A stretch of 64,000 bases of DNA from Saccharomyces paradoxus (lineage: Eukaryota > Ascomycota > Saccharomycetes > Saccharomycetales > Saccharomycetaceae), in NCBI RefSeq assembly GCF_002079055.1, contig NC_047492.1:124001-188000 (forward strand), written 5' to 3'. This document shows positions 50,281 through 59,885 of the stretch, piece by piece. The translations under genes and the position numbers were made by a program. Under the pieces are notes generated by a model, which saw nothing but the letters and a program-made list of their open reading frames with translations, was not told the origin of the DNA and ran no database searches. Numbering within the stretch: the stretch's first letter is position 1; every line of letters begins with the position of its first letter.

Positions 50281-50449
50281 AAGTTAAGCGGGACTTTGTA
50301 TGTATTTTTGTATAATCACTTAATCCAGATAATGAAGGCGCGCAAGTGAAAACGGCATATTTTATGAATTCTACACAGTTGTCCTCCATTATACTATACA
50401 TGGGAAGTTGCATATTGATTTCCCAAAAACTTCAAGCCATAATTTAAGT

Positions 50450-50474
50450 ATGAGTGACCAAATCAACGCTTTAT

Positions 50475-50505
<31 letters not shown>

Positions 50506-51106
50506 GGTCTACATGTCCCCTCAAGCAGAAAACTTGAATCACATGTACTTGTTAGTCAACAAGCTAGTGATCCAGTTGAGAGAAAATCAAGCAGAAAAGG
50601 CAAAAATACTAAGAAACATAGACGTATTATCCGGGAAATTAAGCAAGTATGAGACGACGGAAGAACCTCATGATACCACGGATAATATTGCATTGTTCAA
50701 TAAATTTCTAGAACAAAGAGAAAAGGCTGCTATTACTGGGGAAGAGCAATTAAGCGACGATCTGGATGAAAATGCAAAGGATGACGTTATGCTAGGGGTA
50801 TTGAAGCGTCAAAATACAATGCTCCGGAAAAGTTTAGAGGAATCGAAACAAAAAACCCTTGAATCCATGGACTTGTTGTCTTATTCTGAAGATTCACTAA
50901 ATTACATCGTTGCTCAATTGAGAGGAAACATCCTAATGCATCATAAAGAGACGACCAAATTGATTAGGCAGAAGTTTCAGGTGGAGACAATTCCCCTCGA
51001 GGACAAAGAATTCAAAATGTATTTGGAAAATGTCAATGATCTGCAAAAGTTGACAGACATATCCCACGCTTACAGGCTACTACTGAGGCTACATGCACAG
51101 GAATGA
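50450..51106 (+). CDS. FAR7: Far7, subunit of the Far3-7-8-9-10-11 (STRIPAK-like) complex
   Basis: Far7 takes part in pheromone-induced G1 arrest recovery and antagonises TORC2 signalling with the Far complex on ER membranes. The 218-residue protein begins MSDQINALSV, then a nine-residue polyglutamine run (11-19). It is mostly predicted coiled coil (about 30-65 and 105-165). No enzyme motif is present. The frame is open upstream from a TTG, but ATG at 50450 matches S. cerevisiae. The product is about three residues shorter than the recalled S288C protein (221). Confidence 0.95.
50480..50506 (+). repeat. (CAG)9 trinucleotide repeat in FAR7
   Basis: Nine uninterrupted CAG codons encode the polyglutamine run of Far7. 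Pure CAG tracts vary in length between strains. Confidence 0.95.
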
Positions 51107-51522
51107 AAATTTGGCCTTTTGATTCTAATGCAAGCGAGATGAAAAAATGGTCTTATATCTTAGACCGCTGTAAAATTCGAAAATTACTCATGAAAGCCTT
51201 GCGTTCTTTCTGATGTAACTTTGTGAAATTGAACAAGTGAAGAAGCTGAAACATTTTGCAGCAAAACAACTCATTAGAATGTCTTAACGTTCCTTTCTTG
51301 CAGTCGCGTGCATAAGATAACTCAAGCTACCGAGTTATCTGCCACAGATGAAAAAACGTTAGAAAAAAGCTTTTATAATTGCATAGGATATGTAAGTTTA
51401 ATAAAGCAAGCCTTGTCTTAATATTTGCAGAACATTTTGACAGTAGTCTTTCTTTTCCAAGAGATCTGATGCCTTGACAAAACATAAACATATTTATTTC
51501 CTTCTGACAGGATAGTTGATTT

Positions 51523-51728
51523 TGTTGTAATAAGAATCGACTATAGTCTATCGTTTAGTATTCATAATATTAGTATATTATTATATACGGTGTAAGAAGA
51601 TGCCGTGAAGGTTGAGAGATAAATATCAAATTTAATTGAAACTGAGATGTAAGGATTGTATGCCTTATAATAGAGCTTCATTCAGAAAATGGAATCCCAA
51701 CAATTATCCAAAATCCATACAATTCTCA
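51523..51728 (+). mobile_element. Delta LTR fragment, plus orientation
   Basis: It starts TGTTGTAATAAGAATCGAC and ends ATACAATTCTCA, with the internal blocks TATATACGGTGTAAGAAG and AATGGAATCCCAACAATTA diagnostic of delta. It is shorter than a full LTR, and I see no target-site duplication. It is broken and older than the solo LTR at 48013. Confidence 0.75.
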
Positions 51729-51844
51729 ATAATAATACACTCGTGATAAAATATACCCGACAGACGATGGTTGATTTTAGTTAAACGTTTAGGATGATGT
51801 ATGTAGTAATGATGATGTACCCAATCACCAGATTCAAATTTAGC

Positions 51845-52774
51845 TGTTGTATTACGGGCTCGAGTAATACCAGGGCGTCTTGCAATCCTAATATACCATC
51901 TTTGGGAAGTTACTTATTGTCCAAACGGATTATCAACTTGATCCACAGAATGTTACTTATCCTATATATATATATATATTGATAATTAGGAGTCAGTATT
52001 AACGAAGAATAAGTGAACCTTCTTTTATAATATATGAGAGAGGTATATAAACAAACGCCGGTAAGTTATATTGAACAAAATCAATCTAATAATGCGTTCG
52101 GTAATTACTATAGGTTCGATATGACGACTCATTTCCTTATATATGTAACTGTCAACTCAATAGTTCAATTAATAGATCTTTAACTTTACTGTGTCCCATT
52201 AACAAATAGTCGCATATCATTCTCCACTCTGATCATCTATACCGCATTCCATCTGATTTCTGCATGCAGTTATCTGATGATCAGCTATGAGTAACGATAA
52301 GTGGCTATTCCGACAATATAAGATCAGAATCTAACTAAAAGGTGGAGGCGCGCAGTCTCGGATCTAAGCTAATTGATACTTGTATCTGTTGAGAGATGAG
52401 TAAATATTGAGACAATTGTTGGAAATCCATTGTTGCTAAAGACTATAATATTAGGTATACAGAATGTACCAGAATTTGTCCTCGAGATATAGGAATCCAC
52501 AAAAGGGAATCCATAGTTCTACATAGTGTTATTACCTTATCTTCTTTCCTTTTATATGTTGTCATTCATTATCCTATTACATTATCAATCCTTGCATTTC
52601 AGCTTCCATTAGATTGGATGACTATTTCTCAATCTTTATGCCATCCTCTTGCACCGCGTGTTATAATATACCACTAAATAGATGATATTAGAATTTCATT
52701 CCAACAATTTTAATTACATGTTGATGTGTTTGTAACTCGGCTAGTAATAGAGTATATCATTCTGAGATACAGCT
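51845..52774 (-). mobile_element. Sigma (Ty3 LTR) fossil, split by nested insertions
   Basis: Three pieces follow the sigma sequence in reverse: 51845-51979 (TGTTGTATTACGGGCTCGAG onward), 52336-52389 (GGTGGAGGCGCGCAGTCTCG onward) and 52707-52774 (ending CATTCTGAGATACAGCT). The right end lies exactly 16 bp before tRNA-Gly, the Ty3 target position. Between the pieces sit an unassigned roughly 355-bp segment and an inverted delta. It is old and broken. Confidence 0.7.
52390..52706 (-). mobile_element. Delta LTR nested in sigma
   Basis: On the plus strand it runs from TGAGAGATGAGTAAATATTG to TTTCATTCCAACA, an inverted delta of 317 bp and near full length. It is strikingly similar to the solo LTR at 48013-48331, sharing long identical blocks such as CTTTCCTTTTATATGTTGTC. 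No clear target-site duplication is seen. It is probably a fairly young insertion into the sigma copy. Confidence 0.82.
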
Positions 52775-52790
52775 CTTTCACAAGAAATAA

Positions 52791-52861
52791 GCGCAAGTGG
52801 TTTAGTGGTAAAATCCAACGTTGCCATCGTTGGGCCCCCGGTTCGATTCCGGGCTTGCGCA
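52791..52861 (+). tRNA. tRNA-Gly (GCC)
   Basis: A 71-nt intronless gene, starting GCGCAAGTGGTTTAGTGG and ending GGGCTTGCGCA. The anticodon GCC is at 52823-52825, the B box is GGTTCGATTCC, and the acceptor stem pairs fully. A T-rich terminator follows (TTTCTTTT, 52863-52870). It corresponds to a tG(GCC) gene of chromosome VI. It lies 190 bp before GCN20. Confidence 0.97.
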
Positions 52862-53050
52862 CTTTCTTTTCGATTTTTCATTTTTTTGTTCCTGAAAATT
52901 TTTCGTATTATTAGATCTGATGGAAAAATGAAAGACATTTGAAAAGTGAGAAACATATATATTGCAGTACACTAAGTAAGAACTCTTCTTTTTAAGGCAC
53001 TAGAATCTCAACTTCAATTCATAGGATAAAAGATAAATAACTCCCTTGTA

Positions 53051-55309
53051 ATGGCAAGTATTGGCTCTCAAGTGAGAAAAGCTGCTTCTAGCATTGATCC
53101 TATCGTCACTGATTATGCAGTGGGCTACTTTAACCACTTGTCCGGCATAACCTTCGATGCTGTTCAGAGTAAGCAAGTAGATTTAACCACTGAAGTGAAA
53201 TTTGTGTCCGATTTGTTGGTTGATGCAGGTGCGTCAAAGGACAAGGTTAACGAATTGGCCGAAAATATTCTGAAGCAATTGACTACTCAACTGAGGGAAA
53301 ACGAAGCCAAATTGGAATTGACCGGCGATACGTCCAAGAGATTACTTGATATTAATGTCTTGAAGAGTCATAACAGTAAGTCCGACATCAACGTCTCTTT
53401 GAGCATGCTGGGTGTGAACGGTGACATCGAACACGCTGGTAGAAATATGGAAACAAGAGTCGATTTGAAAAAATTGGCCAAGGCTGAACAAAAGATCGCA
53501 AAGAAAGTCGCTAAGAGAAATAACAAATTTGTTCAATACGAGGCTTCTAAATTGATTAATGACCAAAAGGAGGAGGACTATGATTCTTTCTTCTTGCAAA
53601 TCAACCCTTTGGAATTCGGTTCATCAGCTGGTAAATCCAAGGATATTCATATCGACACTTTCGACTTGTATGTCGGTGACGGTCAAAGAATTTTGTCCAA
53701 TGCCCAATTGACCCTAAGTTTCGGTCACAGATATGGTCTTGTGGGTCAAAATGGTATTGGTAAATCTACTTTATTAAGAGCTCTGTCTAGAAGAGAGCTA
53801 AATGTCCCGAAACATGTTTCGATCTTACACGTGGAACAAGAGTTAAGAGGTGATGATACAAAGGCTTTGCAAAGTGTGCTGGATGCTGATGTTTGGAGAA
53901 AACAACTGCTAAGTGAAGAAGCGAAGATTAATGAAAGATTAAAGGAAATGGATGCTTTAAGAAAGGAATTCGAAGAGGAAAGTTTGGAAGTTAAAAAATT
54001 GGATAATGAAAGAGAAGATCTAGATAATCATTTGATACAGATTTCTGAGAAATTGGTCGATATGGAATCTGACAAGGCTGAAGCTAGGGCAGCATCAATC
54101 TTATACGGTTTGGGGTTCAGTACCGAGGCACAACAACAACCCACCAATTCATTTTCCGGTGGTTGGAGAATGAGACTGTCGTTGGCAAGAGCCTTGTTCT
54201 GTCAACCAGATCTTTTGTTGTTAGATGAACCTTCCAATATGTTGGATGTGCCATCTATTGCTTACTTAGCAGAATATTTGAAAACATATCCAAATACAGT
54301 CTTAACAGTTTCTCACGACCGTGCATTCTTGAACGAGGTGGCCACAGATATCATATATCAACACAACGAAAGATTGGACTATTACAGAGGCCAAGATTTC
54401 GATACCTTTTATACCACGAAGGAGGAACGTAGAAAGAATGCTCAACGTGAATACGACAACCAAATGGTTTACAGAAAACATTTGCAAGATTTTATTGACA
54501 AATATAGATACAATGCTGCCAAATCACAGGAAGCCCAATCAAGAATTAAGAAATTGGAAAAATTGCCCGTTTTGGAACCACCTGAACAGGACAAAACCAT
54601 TGATTTCAAATTCCCTGAATGTGACAAATTATCCCCACCGATTATTCAATTGCAAGACGTTTTCTTCGGTTATGATGAAAAAAATCTATTATTGAAGGAC
54701 GTTAACTTGGATGTTCAAATGGATTCCAGAATCGCCCTTGTAGGTGCCAATGGTTGTGGTAAGACCACATTGTTAAAGATTATGATGGAGCAGTTAAGAC
54801 CACTAAAGGGTTTCGTATCAAGGAACCCGAGATTGCGTATAGGTTACTTCACCCAACATCATGTAGATTCTATGGACTTGACAACTTCTGCAGTGGACTG
54901 GATGTCCAAATCCTTCCCAGGTAGAACCGACGAAGAGTATAGACGCCATTTAGGTTCATTTGGTATCACTGGTACTCTGGGTCTACAAAAGATGCAATTA
55001 CTATCCGGTGGTCAAAAATCTCGTGTTGCATTCGCTGCATTATGCCTAAATAATCCACATATTTTAGTTCTGGATGAGCCTTCTAATCATTTAGATACTA
55101 CCGGTCTAGATGCCTTGGTGGAGGCTTTGAAAAACTTCAATGGTGGTGTCTTAATGGTTTCCCATGATATCTCTGTTATTGATTCTGTTTGTAAGGAGAT
55201 TTGGGTTTCAGAGCAAGGTACTGTCAAGAGATTCGAAGGTACTATCTACGACTACAGAGATTACATCTTGCGGTCCGCTGATGCTGCCGGTGTCGTTAAA
55301 AAACATTAG
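53051..55309 (+). CDS. GCN20: ABC-F protein Gcn20, activator of Gcn2
   Basis: Gcn20 binds Gcn1 on ribosomes and helps to activate the kinase Gcn2 by uncharged tRNA in amino-acid starvation. The 752-residue cytosolic ABC-F protein has an N-terminal Gcn1-binding domain (about 1-190), then two ABC domains. Walker A motifs are GQNGIGKS (232-239) and GANGCGKT (565-572). Signatures are [16 protein letters not shown] and [15 protein letters not shown], and Walker B motifs are [12 protein letters not shown] and [12 protein letters not shown]. There are no membrane segments, as in all ABC-F members. Length equals S. cerevisiae. Confidence 0.98.
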   Translation: MASIGSQVRKAASSIDPIVTDYAVGYFNHLSGITFDAVQSKQVDLTTEVKFVSDLLVDAGASKDKVNELAENILKQLTTQLRENEAKLELTGDTSKRLLDINVLKSHNSKSDINVSLSMLGVNGDIEHAGRNMETRVDLKKLAKAEQKIAKKVAKRNNKFVQYEASKLINDQKEEDYDSFFLQINPLEFGSSAGKSKDIHIDTFDLYVGDGQRILSNAQLTLSFGHRYGLVGQNGIGKSTLLRALSRRELNVPKHVSILHVEQELRGDDTKALQSVLDADVWRKQLLSEEAKINERLKEMDALRKEFEEESLEVKKLDNEREDLDNHLIQISEKLVDMESDKAEARAASILYGLGFSTEAQQQPTNSFSGGWRMRLSLARALFCQPDLLLLDEPSNMLDVPSIAYLAEYLKTYPNTVLTVSHDRAFLNEVATDIIYQHNERLDYYRGQDFDTFYTTKEERRKNAQREYDNQMVYRKHLQDFIDKYRYNAAKSQEAQSRIKKLEKLPVLEPPEQDKTIDFKFPECDKLSPPIIQLQDVFFGYDEKNLLLKDVNLDVQMDSRIALVGANGCGKTTLLKIMMEQLRPLKGFVSRNPRLRIGYFTQHHVDSMDLTTSAVDWMSKSFPGRTDEEYRRHLGSFGITGTLGLQKMQLLSGGQKSRVAFAALCLNNPHILVLDEPSNHLDTTGLDALVEALKNFNGGVLMVSHDISVIDSVCKEIWVSEQGTVKRFEGTIYDYRDYILRSADAAGVVKKH

Positions 55310-55637
55310 TCATTTGGAAGACAGCCTAGAGTATATTTTCATAGAAGCTTGTTTAACGTATGCATTCGTAACCTCATGATTCTCTTTTTTTACCACTTGT
55401 ATTGGTATCAAATTGACCTAAATTGCACTGAACCTATACGGTACTCTTGCTTGTTATTAGTATCACTTCTTACGTCAAAAAGGTAGTTGCTAATATAAAA
55501 CATAAATATACAAGAAGGGTGAAATAGTTTTTGAATTTTGCCACTGTAAGTAATTGACGTATTTAAAATACGAGATTTAGCTCTTCAAAAGGACACATAA
55601 ATAAGAAAATTTGCCCTACCTAGTCTTCTGTCGAAAT
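55310..55637 (+). promoter_or_regulatory. UBP6 promoter with PACE-like and Abf1-like sites
   Basis: TTTGCCACT at 55537-55545 is, in reverse, AGTGGCAAA, one base off the Rpn4 element GGTGGCAAA, about 95 bp before the UBP6 ATG. ATCACTTCTTACG at 55462-55474 fits the Abf1 core RTCRYNNNNNACG. UBP6 is co-regulated with proteasome genes in S. cerevisiae. Confidence 0.65.
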
Positions 55638-57137
55638 ATGAGCGGAGAAACGTTTGAATTTAATATTAGGCATTCTGGTAAAGTTTACCCAATAACACTT
55701 TCCATCGATGCCACTGCAGCCGATTTGAAAAGTAAAGTAGAGGAATTGACTCAAGTCCCAAGTACCCGCCAAAAGTATATGGTTAAAGGCAGCTTGTCGG
55801 GCGAAGAGTCCATTAAAATATACTCTTTGATCAAGCCAGGATCGACGGTAATGCTATTGGGGACTCCAGACGCTAACCTAATTTCTAAACCAGCGAAGAA
55901 AAACAATTTCATTGAAGACCTTGCACCTGAGCAACAAGTCCAACAATTTGCTCAATTGCCTGTTGGTTTCAAGAATATGGGCAACACCTGTTATCTGAAT
56001 GCTACCTTACAGGCTTTATTCGGAGTGAACGATTTAAGAGATATGATTCTTAATTATAACCCTTCCCAAGGTGTCTCTAATAGTGGTGCACAGGATGAAG
56101 AAATACATAAACAAATTGTCATTGAAATGAAACGTTGTTTTGAAAATTTACAGAATAAAAGTTTCAAGAGTGTTTTGCCTATTGTGTTATTAAACACCCT
56201 AAGAAAATGCTATCCACAATTTGCTGAACGCGATTCGCAAGGTGGGTTCTATAAACAACAAGACGCTGAGGAACTGTTTACACAATTATTTCATAGTATG
56301 AGTGTTGTTTTTGGTGACAAATTTTCCGAAGATTTCAGGATTCAATTCAAAACTACCATCAAAGACACAGCTAATGAAAACGATGTTACTGTCAAGGAAA
56401 CTGAGAGCGACTCTAAATTGCAATGTCATATTTCCGGTACTACGAATTTCATGAGAAATGGGCTGCTGGAAGGCTTGAATGAGAAAATCGAAAAAAGATC
56501 AGACTTAACTGGCGCCAATTCCATCTATAGTGTCGAAAAGAAAATATCAAGATTACCAAAGTTTTTAACTGTTCAGTACGTTAGATTTTTTTGGAAAAGG
56601 TCAACCAACAAGAAATCTAAAATATTGCGTAAGGTCGTTTTCCCATTTCAATTAGATGTTGCAGATATGCTTACCCCGGAATACGCAGCAGAGAAGATAA
56701 AAGTTCGTGATGAACTGAGAATAGTTGAAAAGGAGAAAAATGAAAAAGAAAGAGAGATCAAAAGGCGTAAATTTGATCCATCATCCAGCGAAAATGTTAT
56801 GACACCGAGAGAACAATACGAGACGCAAGTGGCTATTAACGAAAGTGAAAAAGATCAATGGCTGGAAGAATATAAGAAACATTTTCCTCCAAACTTGGAA
56901 AAGGGTGAAAACCCATCTTGCGTTTATAACTTAATCGGTGTCATTACACATCAAGGTGCCAATTCTGAGTCTGGACATTATCAAGCTTTTATAAGGGACG
57001 AGCTGGACGAAAATAAATGGTATAAATTTAACGATGATAAAGTTAGCGTTGTTGAAAAGGAGAAAATTGAATCTTTAGCCGGTGGGGGTGAAAGTGATAG
57101 TGCATTGATTTTAATGTATAAAGGATTTGGTCTATAA
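55638..57137 (+). CDS. UBP6: Proteasome-associated deubiquitinase Ubp6 (USP14)
   Basis: Ubp6 binds Rpn1 of the 19S base, removes ubiquitin ahead of degradation and delays proteolysis. The 499-residue protein has an N-terminal ubiquitin-like domain (about 1-78) that docks to Rpn1, then a USP catalytic domain. The Cys box is [13 protein letters not shown] with Cys118, and the His box is [10 protein letters not shown] with His447. An acidic/basic low-complexity insert lies near 365-395. ATG 55638 gives MSGETFEFN and the S. cerevisiae length. About ten differences from the recalled S288C protein fit a sister species. Confidence 0.98.
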   Translation: MSGETFEFNIRHSGKVYPITLSIDATAADLKSKVEELTQVPSTRQKYMVKGSLSGEESIKIYSLIKPGSTVMLLGTPDANLISKPAKKNNFIEDLAPEQQVQQFAQLPVGFKNMGNTCYLNATLQALFGVNDLRDMILNYNPSQGVSNSGAQDEEIHKQIVIEMKRCFENLQNKSFKSVLPIVLLNTLRKCYPQFAERDSQGGFYKQQDAEELFTQLFHSMSVVFGDKFSEDFRIQFKTTIKDTANENDVTVKETESDSKLQCHISGTTNFMRNGLLEGLNEKIEKRSDLTGANSIYSVEKKISRLPKFLTVQYVRFFWKRSTNKKSKILRKVVFPFQLDVADMLTPEYAAEKIKVRDELRIVEKEKNEKEREIKRRKFDPSSSENVMTPREQYETQVAINESEKDQWLEEYKKHFPPNLEKGENPSCVYNLIGVITHQGANSESGHYQAFIRDELDENKWYKFNDDKVSVVEKEKIESLAGGGESDSALILMYKGFGL

Positions 57138-57325
57138 GTTCAATATTCATTCATTTTTCAAAATTAATATCTTCTTCGGAATATACATATACATTTTTTA
57201 CATACACATAAAAATATTTCTCTCCCTTTTCCATTCACCACTTGATAAAAATGCATTTTATAAACATGAAATGGCGATTATTTTTTTCATTCTTTTTGGT
57301 TGAGTTTATGTATACTTTTTTTTAT

Positions 57326-57838
57326 TCAACCCATAACGAGTTTTTTGAATTCTTCCATCTCCTCGTAACAATTCAATGGTTTGCCCTTATTGGCCAAAAG
57401 ACACTCAGTCAATTTTGTCTTTATAGAAACATTGCCGTTGTCTTTTTTGTTATCAGATTTACCCTTGGCACCACCGTATTTCTCCAACTTTTGTAACTCT
57501 AATTGGTCGAATAATGTTAATTTCTTGTTTAATGACTCAATCTGACTGTTCAATGAATTTGATGATACTCCATCAACGACATCCTTATCGTCGTCTGATA
57601 ATAGTGAATTGTTCAAAGTGTCTTCAAACTTCTTTAGCGTTTCGACTTCTAGGTTAGACAGTCTTTGTGCAACTTTTTTTTCAATGAATTTTTCTGCATT
57701 TTGCTTTGTGACATAGTCTGATTCCTTCGATGAATCCAATTGAGAAACTAAAGACTGTGAAAAATCGATCTGTGTAAGCGGGGTGTACACTTGTTGTTTT
57801 TCTGCACCAGCATCTACTTTGGAAGTGGTTGAACCCAT
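57326..57838 (-). CDS. MIC19: MICOS subunit Mic19 (Aim13)
   Basis: Mic19 (YFR011C, AIM13) is a peripheral inner-membrane subunit of the MICOS complex that shapes cristae junctions with Mic60. The 170-residue protein starts MGSTTSK, a good N-myristoylation site. It has a central predicted coiled coil (about 55-125) and a C-terminal CHCH-like pair of cysteines ([12 protein letters not shown], near 150) that can form a disulfide. Length equals S. cerevisiae as recalled. It is convergent with UBP6 and shares an upstream gap with tRNA-Tyr. Confidence 0.95.
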   Translation of the reverse strand: MGSTTSKVDAGAEKQQVYTPLTQIDFSQSLVSQLDSSKESDYVTKQNAEKFIEKKVAQRLSNLEVETLKKFEDTLNNSLLSDDDKDVVDGVSSNSLNSQIESLNKKLTLFDQLELQKLEKYGGAKGKSDNKKDNGNVSIKTKLTECLLANKGKPLNCYEEMEEFKKLVMG

Positions 57839-58019
57839 GTTTAGTCTTAGATTGACTGTGTATTACTCAATATGGTATTTTGTTCTTCCGCTTTCCTGGT
57901 TAACAATCTTTTTGAATTGATCCTTCTCACTTGTTTTTTCCTTTGCGTCTTATTGGAAGAAGAAAATATATATATCCCTGAAATTAAGAAAATATGATGA
58001 ACCTCACAACTGAAAACGA

Positions 58020-58108
58020 CTCTCGGTAGCCAAGTTGGTTTAAGGCGCAAGACTGTAATTTATCACTACGAAATCTTGAGATCGGGCGTTCGACTCGCCC
58101 CCGGGAGA
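58020..58108 (+). tRNA. tRNA-Tyr (GUA) with 14-nt intron
   Basis: Exon 1 is 58020-58058 (39 nt, CTCTCGGTAGCCAAG start), the intron is 58059-58072 (TTTATCACTACGAA), and exon 2 is 58073-58108 (36 nt, ending CCGGGAGA). The anticodon GTA is at 58055-58057, the B box is GCGTTCGACTC, and the acceptor arms pair. A T6 terminator follows at 58111-58116. By position it is tY(GUA)F1, one of the tyrosine suppressor loci of chromosome VI (I believe SUP11). Confidence 0.97.
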
Positions 58109-58463
58109 TATTTTTTGTCACTTTCTAATATAAACACAAGTGATAAACTCGTAGTTAAACAACCAACCAAGCATTTTTAAAACTGATACAAAGTCAAATA
58201 AAGCTATTTGCCGAATTTGTTGCCGATTTGATTGACTTTCTTGGGGATTTCTGTCGCCGCATTTTTTTTTGTGACAGAATATAATTGAAAATGAGAAACG
58301 AAAATATAAATACATACGAACAGTAACAAATAAACTATTTAATTGATGATTAAGATGAGATAACTCTTGCAATTTTATATTATTTGCCTGCATTACAAGA
58401 AGGTGAGGAATTCCTTTTTTTTTGCTAGTTATTTTTTTTTTTGGGAACCATACTCACTAATTG
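58109..58463. other. ARS606: Candidate replication origin (ARS606 position)
   Basis: In the 355-bp gap between tRNA-Tyr and DCV1, 58301-58311 reads AAAATATAAAT. In reverse this is ATTTATATTTT, an 11/11 match to the ARS consensus WTTTAYRTTTW. Its T-rich strand is the minus strand, and A+T-rich sequence flanks it. S. cerevisiae ARS606, an efficient early origin, maps to this gap. Origin activity here is inferred. Confidence 0.6.
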
Positions 58464-59885
58464 ATGTTAAATTTCAAACTGATTTTGCTGTTGGCCTCTT
58501 TCCTACAATTAATTTCCTTTTCTGGCTTTCTGATATGCTGTTTAACTTCACCAATAATCAGGAACTTGGGTTTGGCTCAAGTTGGTGGAGTTTCATATGG
58601 TGCCTTTGGTTACTGTCAAGCTTTGGATTCTTTTTCCTGCTCTCGAGTACGATTAATATATAACGCCTCGAAAGTAAGACTGTCTGGCTCTTCTTTTGAG
58701 CGTTGGTGGCTGGGTCCTAAAGCAAGGCACACAATAGGTGAACTTTTGATTTCGATACCGATTGCTACATGTATGACCTTCATTTGTTTTGTAGTTCCGT
58801 TAGTTTTCATTTTTCTCTTCCAGAGCGAAGGAACTAATGTCTCACTTATTGCTTCCAACGCTATATTACACATACTGTCACTTTTGTCAACTATTTTTGC
58901 ATGCATCGTAATTTTACTACAATTTCATCCTTATACGACCTGGTGTGGCTGGCTAACTCTTCCCTGTTCCTTCTGCTCATTATTGGCGTGCATTTTATCT
59001 GTTTTGAGTTGGATAAACCGGCGCAGTCAAGCAGAAATCATCGTCAAAGAAGCTAGCATGGAGAACGTAGATAGTCTCCTCAAACTATATGGAACAAGTC
59101 AAACATCAAGTGCTCAAAGTGATAAGTATTCAGAAGCAACCAAGAGTACTGACACGTCTCCCTCTAGGCAGTCCGTTTATGATATCGCAAGTATTTTCAA
59201 TGATCTACCAAGGACCCTAGATCCTAATCAAGATAAACTGGCTATAACAAATCAAGATGAACGACTACCTGAAATTAATTCTTCATTGAAACAGGCGCCT
59301 TCGTTTATTTTTTTTACTCCAAAGTTGAACGGTGCACAAATGTTTTCTGGAAGGCATACTGGAAATCAAGAATTCTTATCCTTGGATAAAATTGATATAA
59401 CCAATTTACCCGTAAAGCAAGAAGATGTGAAAATGCCTACTGAAAAAAAAATGGAAAATGTTTTGTATTATGAGGGAATCTCAAGTTATTCACAAAACAA
59501 CTACGATCCCCCTTGGTTATTTGGTGTCGAGGCTCCTCAATCGGCCAATTGCTTTAAAATATACTCAAAAAAGAACTACGACCTCATAGAGCCCCCACAA
59601 TATCAACTGCACCAACTGAAACAGTCAAGTAATTACCAAGATCAAAGTGAAGTTCCTCACAATTACTTTATTCCTCGGCATTCGCGAGGGAGACCAGTAG
59701 GACACAATCACACTAATGATCGCTACAACTCACGTGCTACTCCTGGTAACAGCGAACACTTCCGCCAAACATTGCCACAAACCTACAATATACAAAACAT
59801 GCTGCCCAGAAAATACAAGCCCGCCTACAAACAACAGGCGCATTGCGTAAAGAGCAACCCACAGCCGGCCTACACTTTCCACTGA
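58464..59885 (+). CDS. DCV1: SUR7/PalI-family four-helix membrane protein, long form of Dcv1
   Basis: The 473-residue frame encodes a PalI/Rim9-like protein. TM1 is at about 5-27, followed by an extracellular loop with GAFGYCQALDSFSCS (the family's Gly-x-Cys...Cys signature). TM2 is at about 91-118, TM3 at 127-152, TM4 at 162-184, and a long hydrophilic Ser/Gln/Asn/Pro-rich cytosolic tail covers 190-473. In S. cerevisiae the locus is annotated as the shorter YFR012W (DCV1, 202 residues) plus YFR012W-A; here it is a single uninterrupted frame, so this genome probably keeps the ancestral gene. ATG at 58464 is preceded in frame by TTG. Function is unknown; relatives act in pH sensing and eisosomes. 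Confidence 0.88.
   Translation: MLNFKLILLLASFLQLISFSGFLICCLTSPIIRNLGLAQVGGVSYGAFGYCQALDSFSCSRVRLIYNASKVRLSGSSFERWWLGPKARHTIGELLISIPIATCMTFICFVVPLVFIFLFQSEGTNVSLIASNAILHILSLLSTIFACIVILLQFHPYTTWCGWLTLPCSFCSLLACILSVLSWINRRSQAEIIVKEASMENVDSLLKLYGTSQTSSAQSDKYSEATKSTDTSPSRQSVYDIASIFNDLPRTLDPNQDKLAITNQDERLPEINSSLKQAPSFIFFTPKLNGAQMFSGRHTGNQEFLSLDKIDITNLPVKQEDVKMPTEKKMENVLYYEGISSYSQNNYDPPWLFGVEAPQSANCFKIYSKKNYDLIEPPQYQLHQLKQSSNYQDQSEVPHNYFIPRHSRGRPVGHNHTNDRYNSRATPGNSEHFRQTLPQTYNIQNMLPRKYKPAYKQQAHCVKSNPQPAYTFH

Larger units (their letters stand above)
51107..52790. other. Gap 5' of tRNA-Gly with delta and sigma fossils
   Basis: 1.7 kb without a protein gene. From 51107 to about 51520 I see no feature. 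Then follow a delta fragment (51523-51728), a sigma copy split by other sequence (51845-52774), an unassigned insert (about 51980-52335) and a delta (52390-52706). ORFs in this stretch are chance. Confidence 0.75.

Noticed and set aside
52726-52956. ORFs of 60-71 codons on both strands over tRNA-Gly
   Set aside because: They are produced by reading through the tRNA gene; no separate protein is supported.
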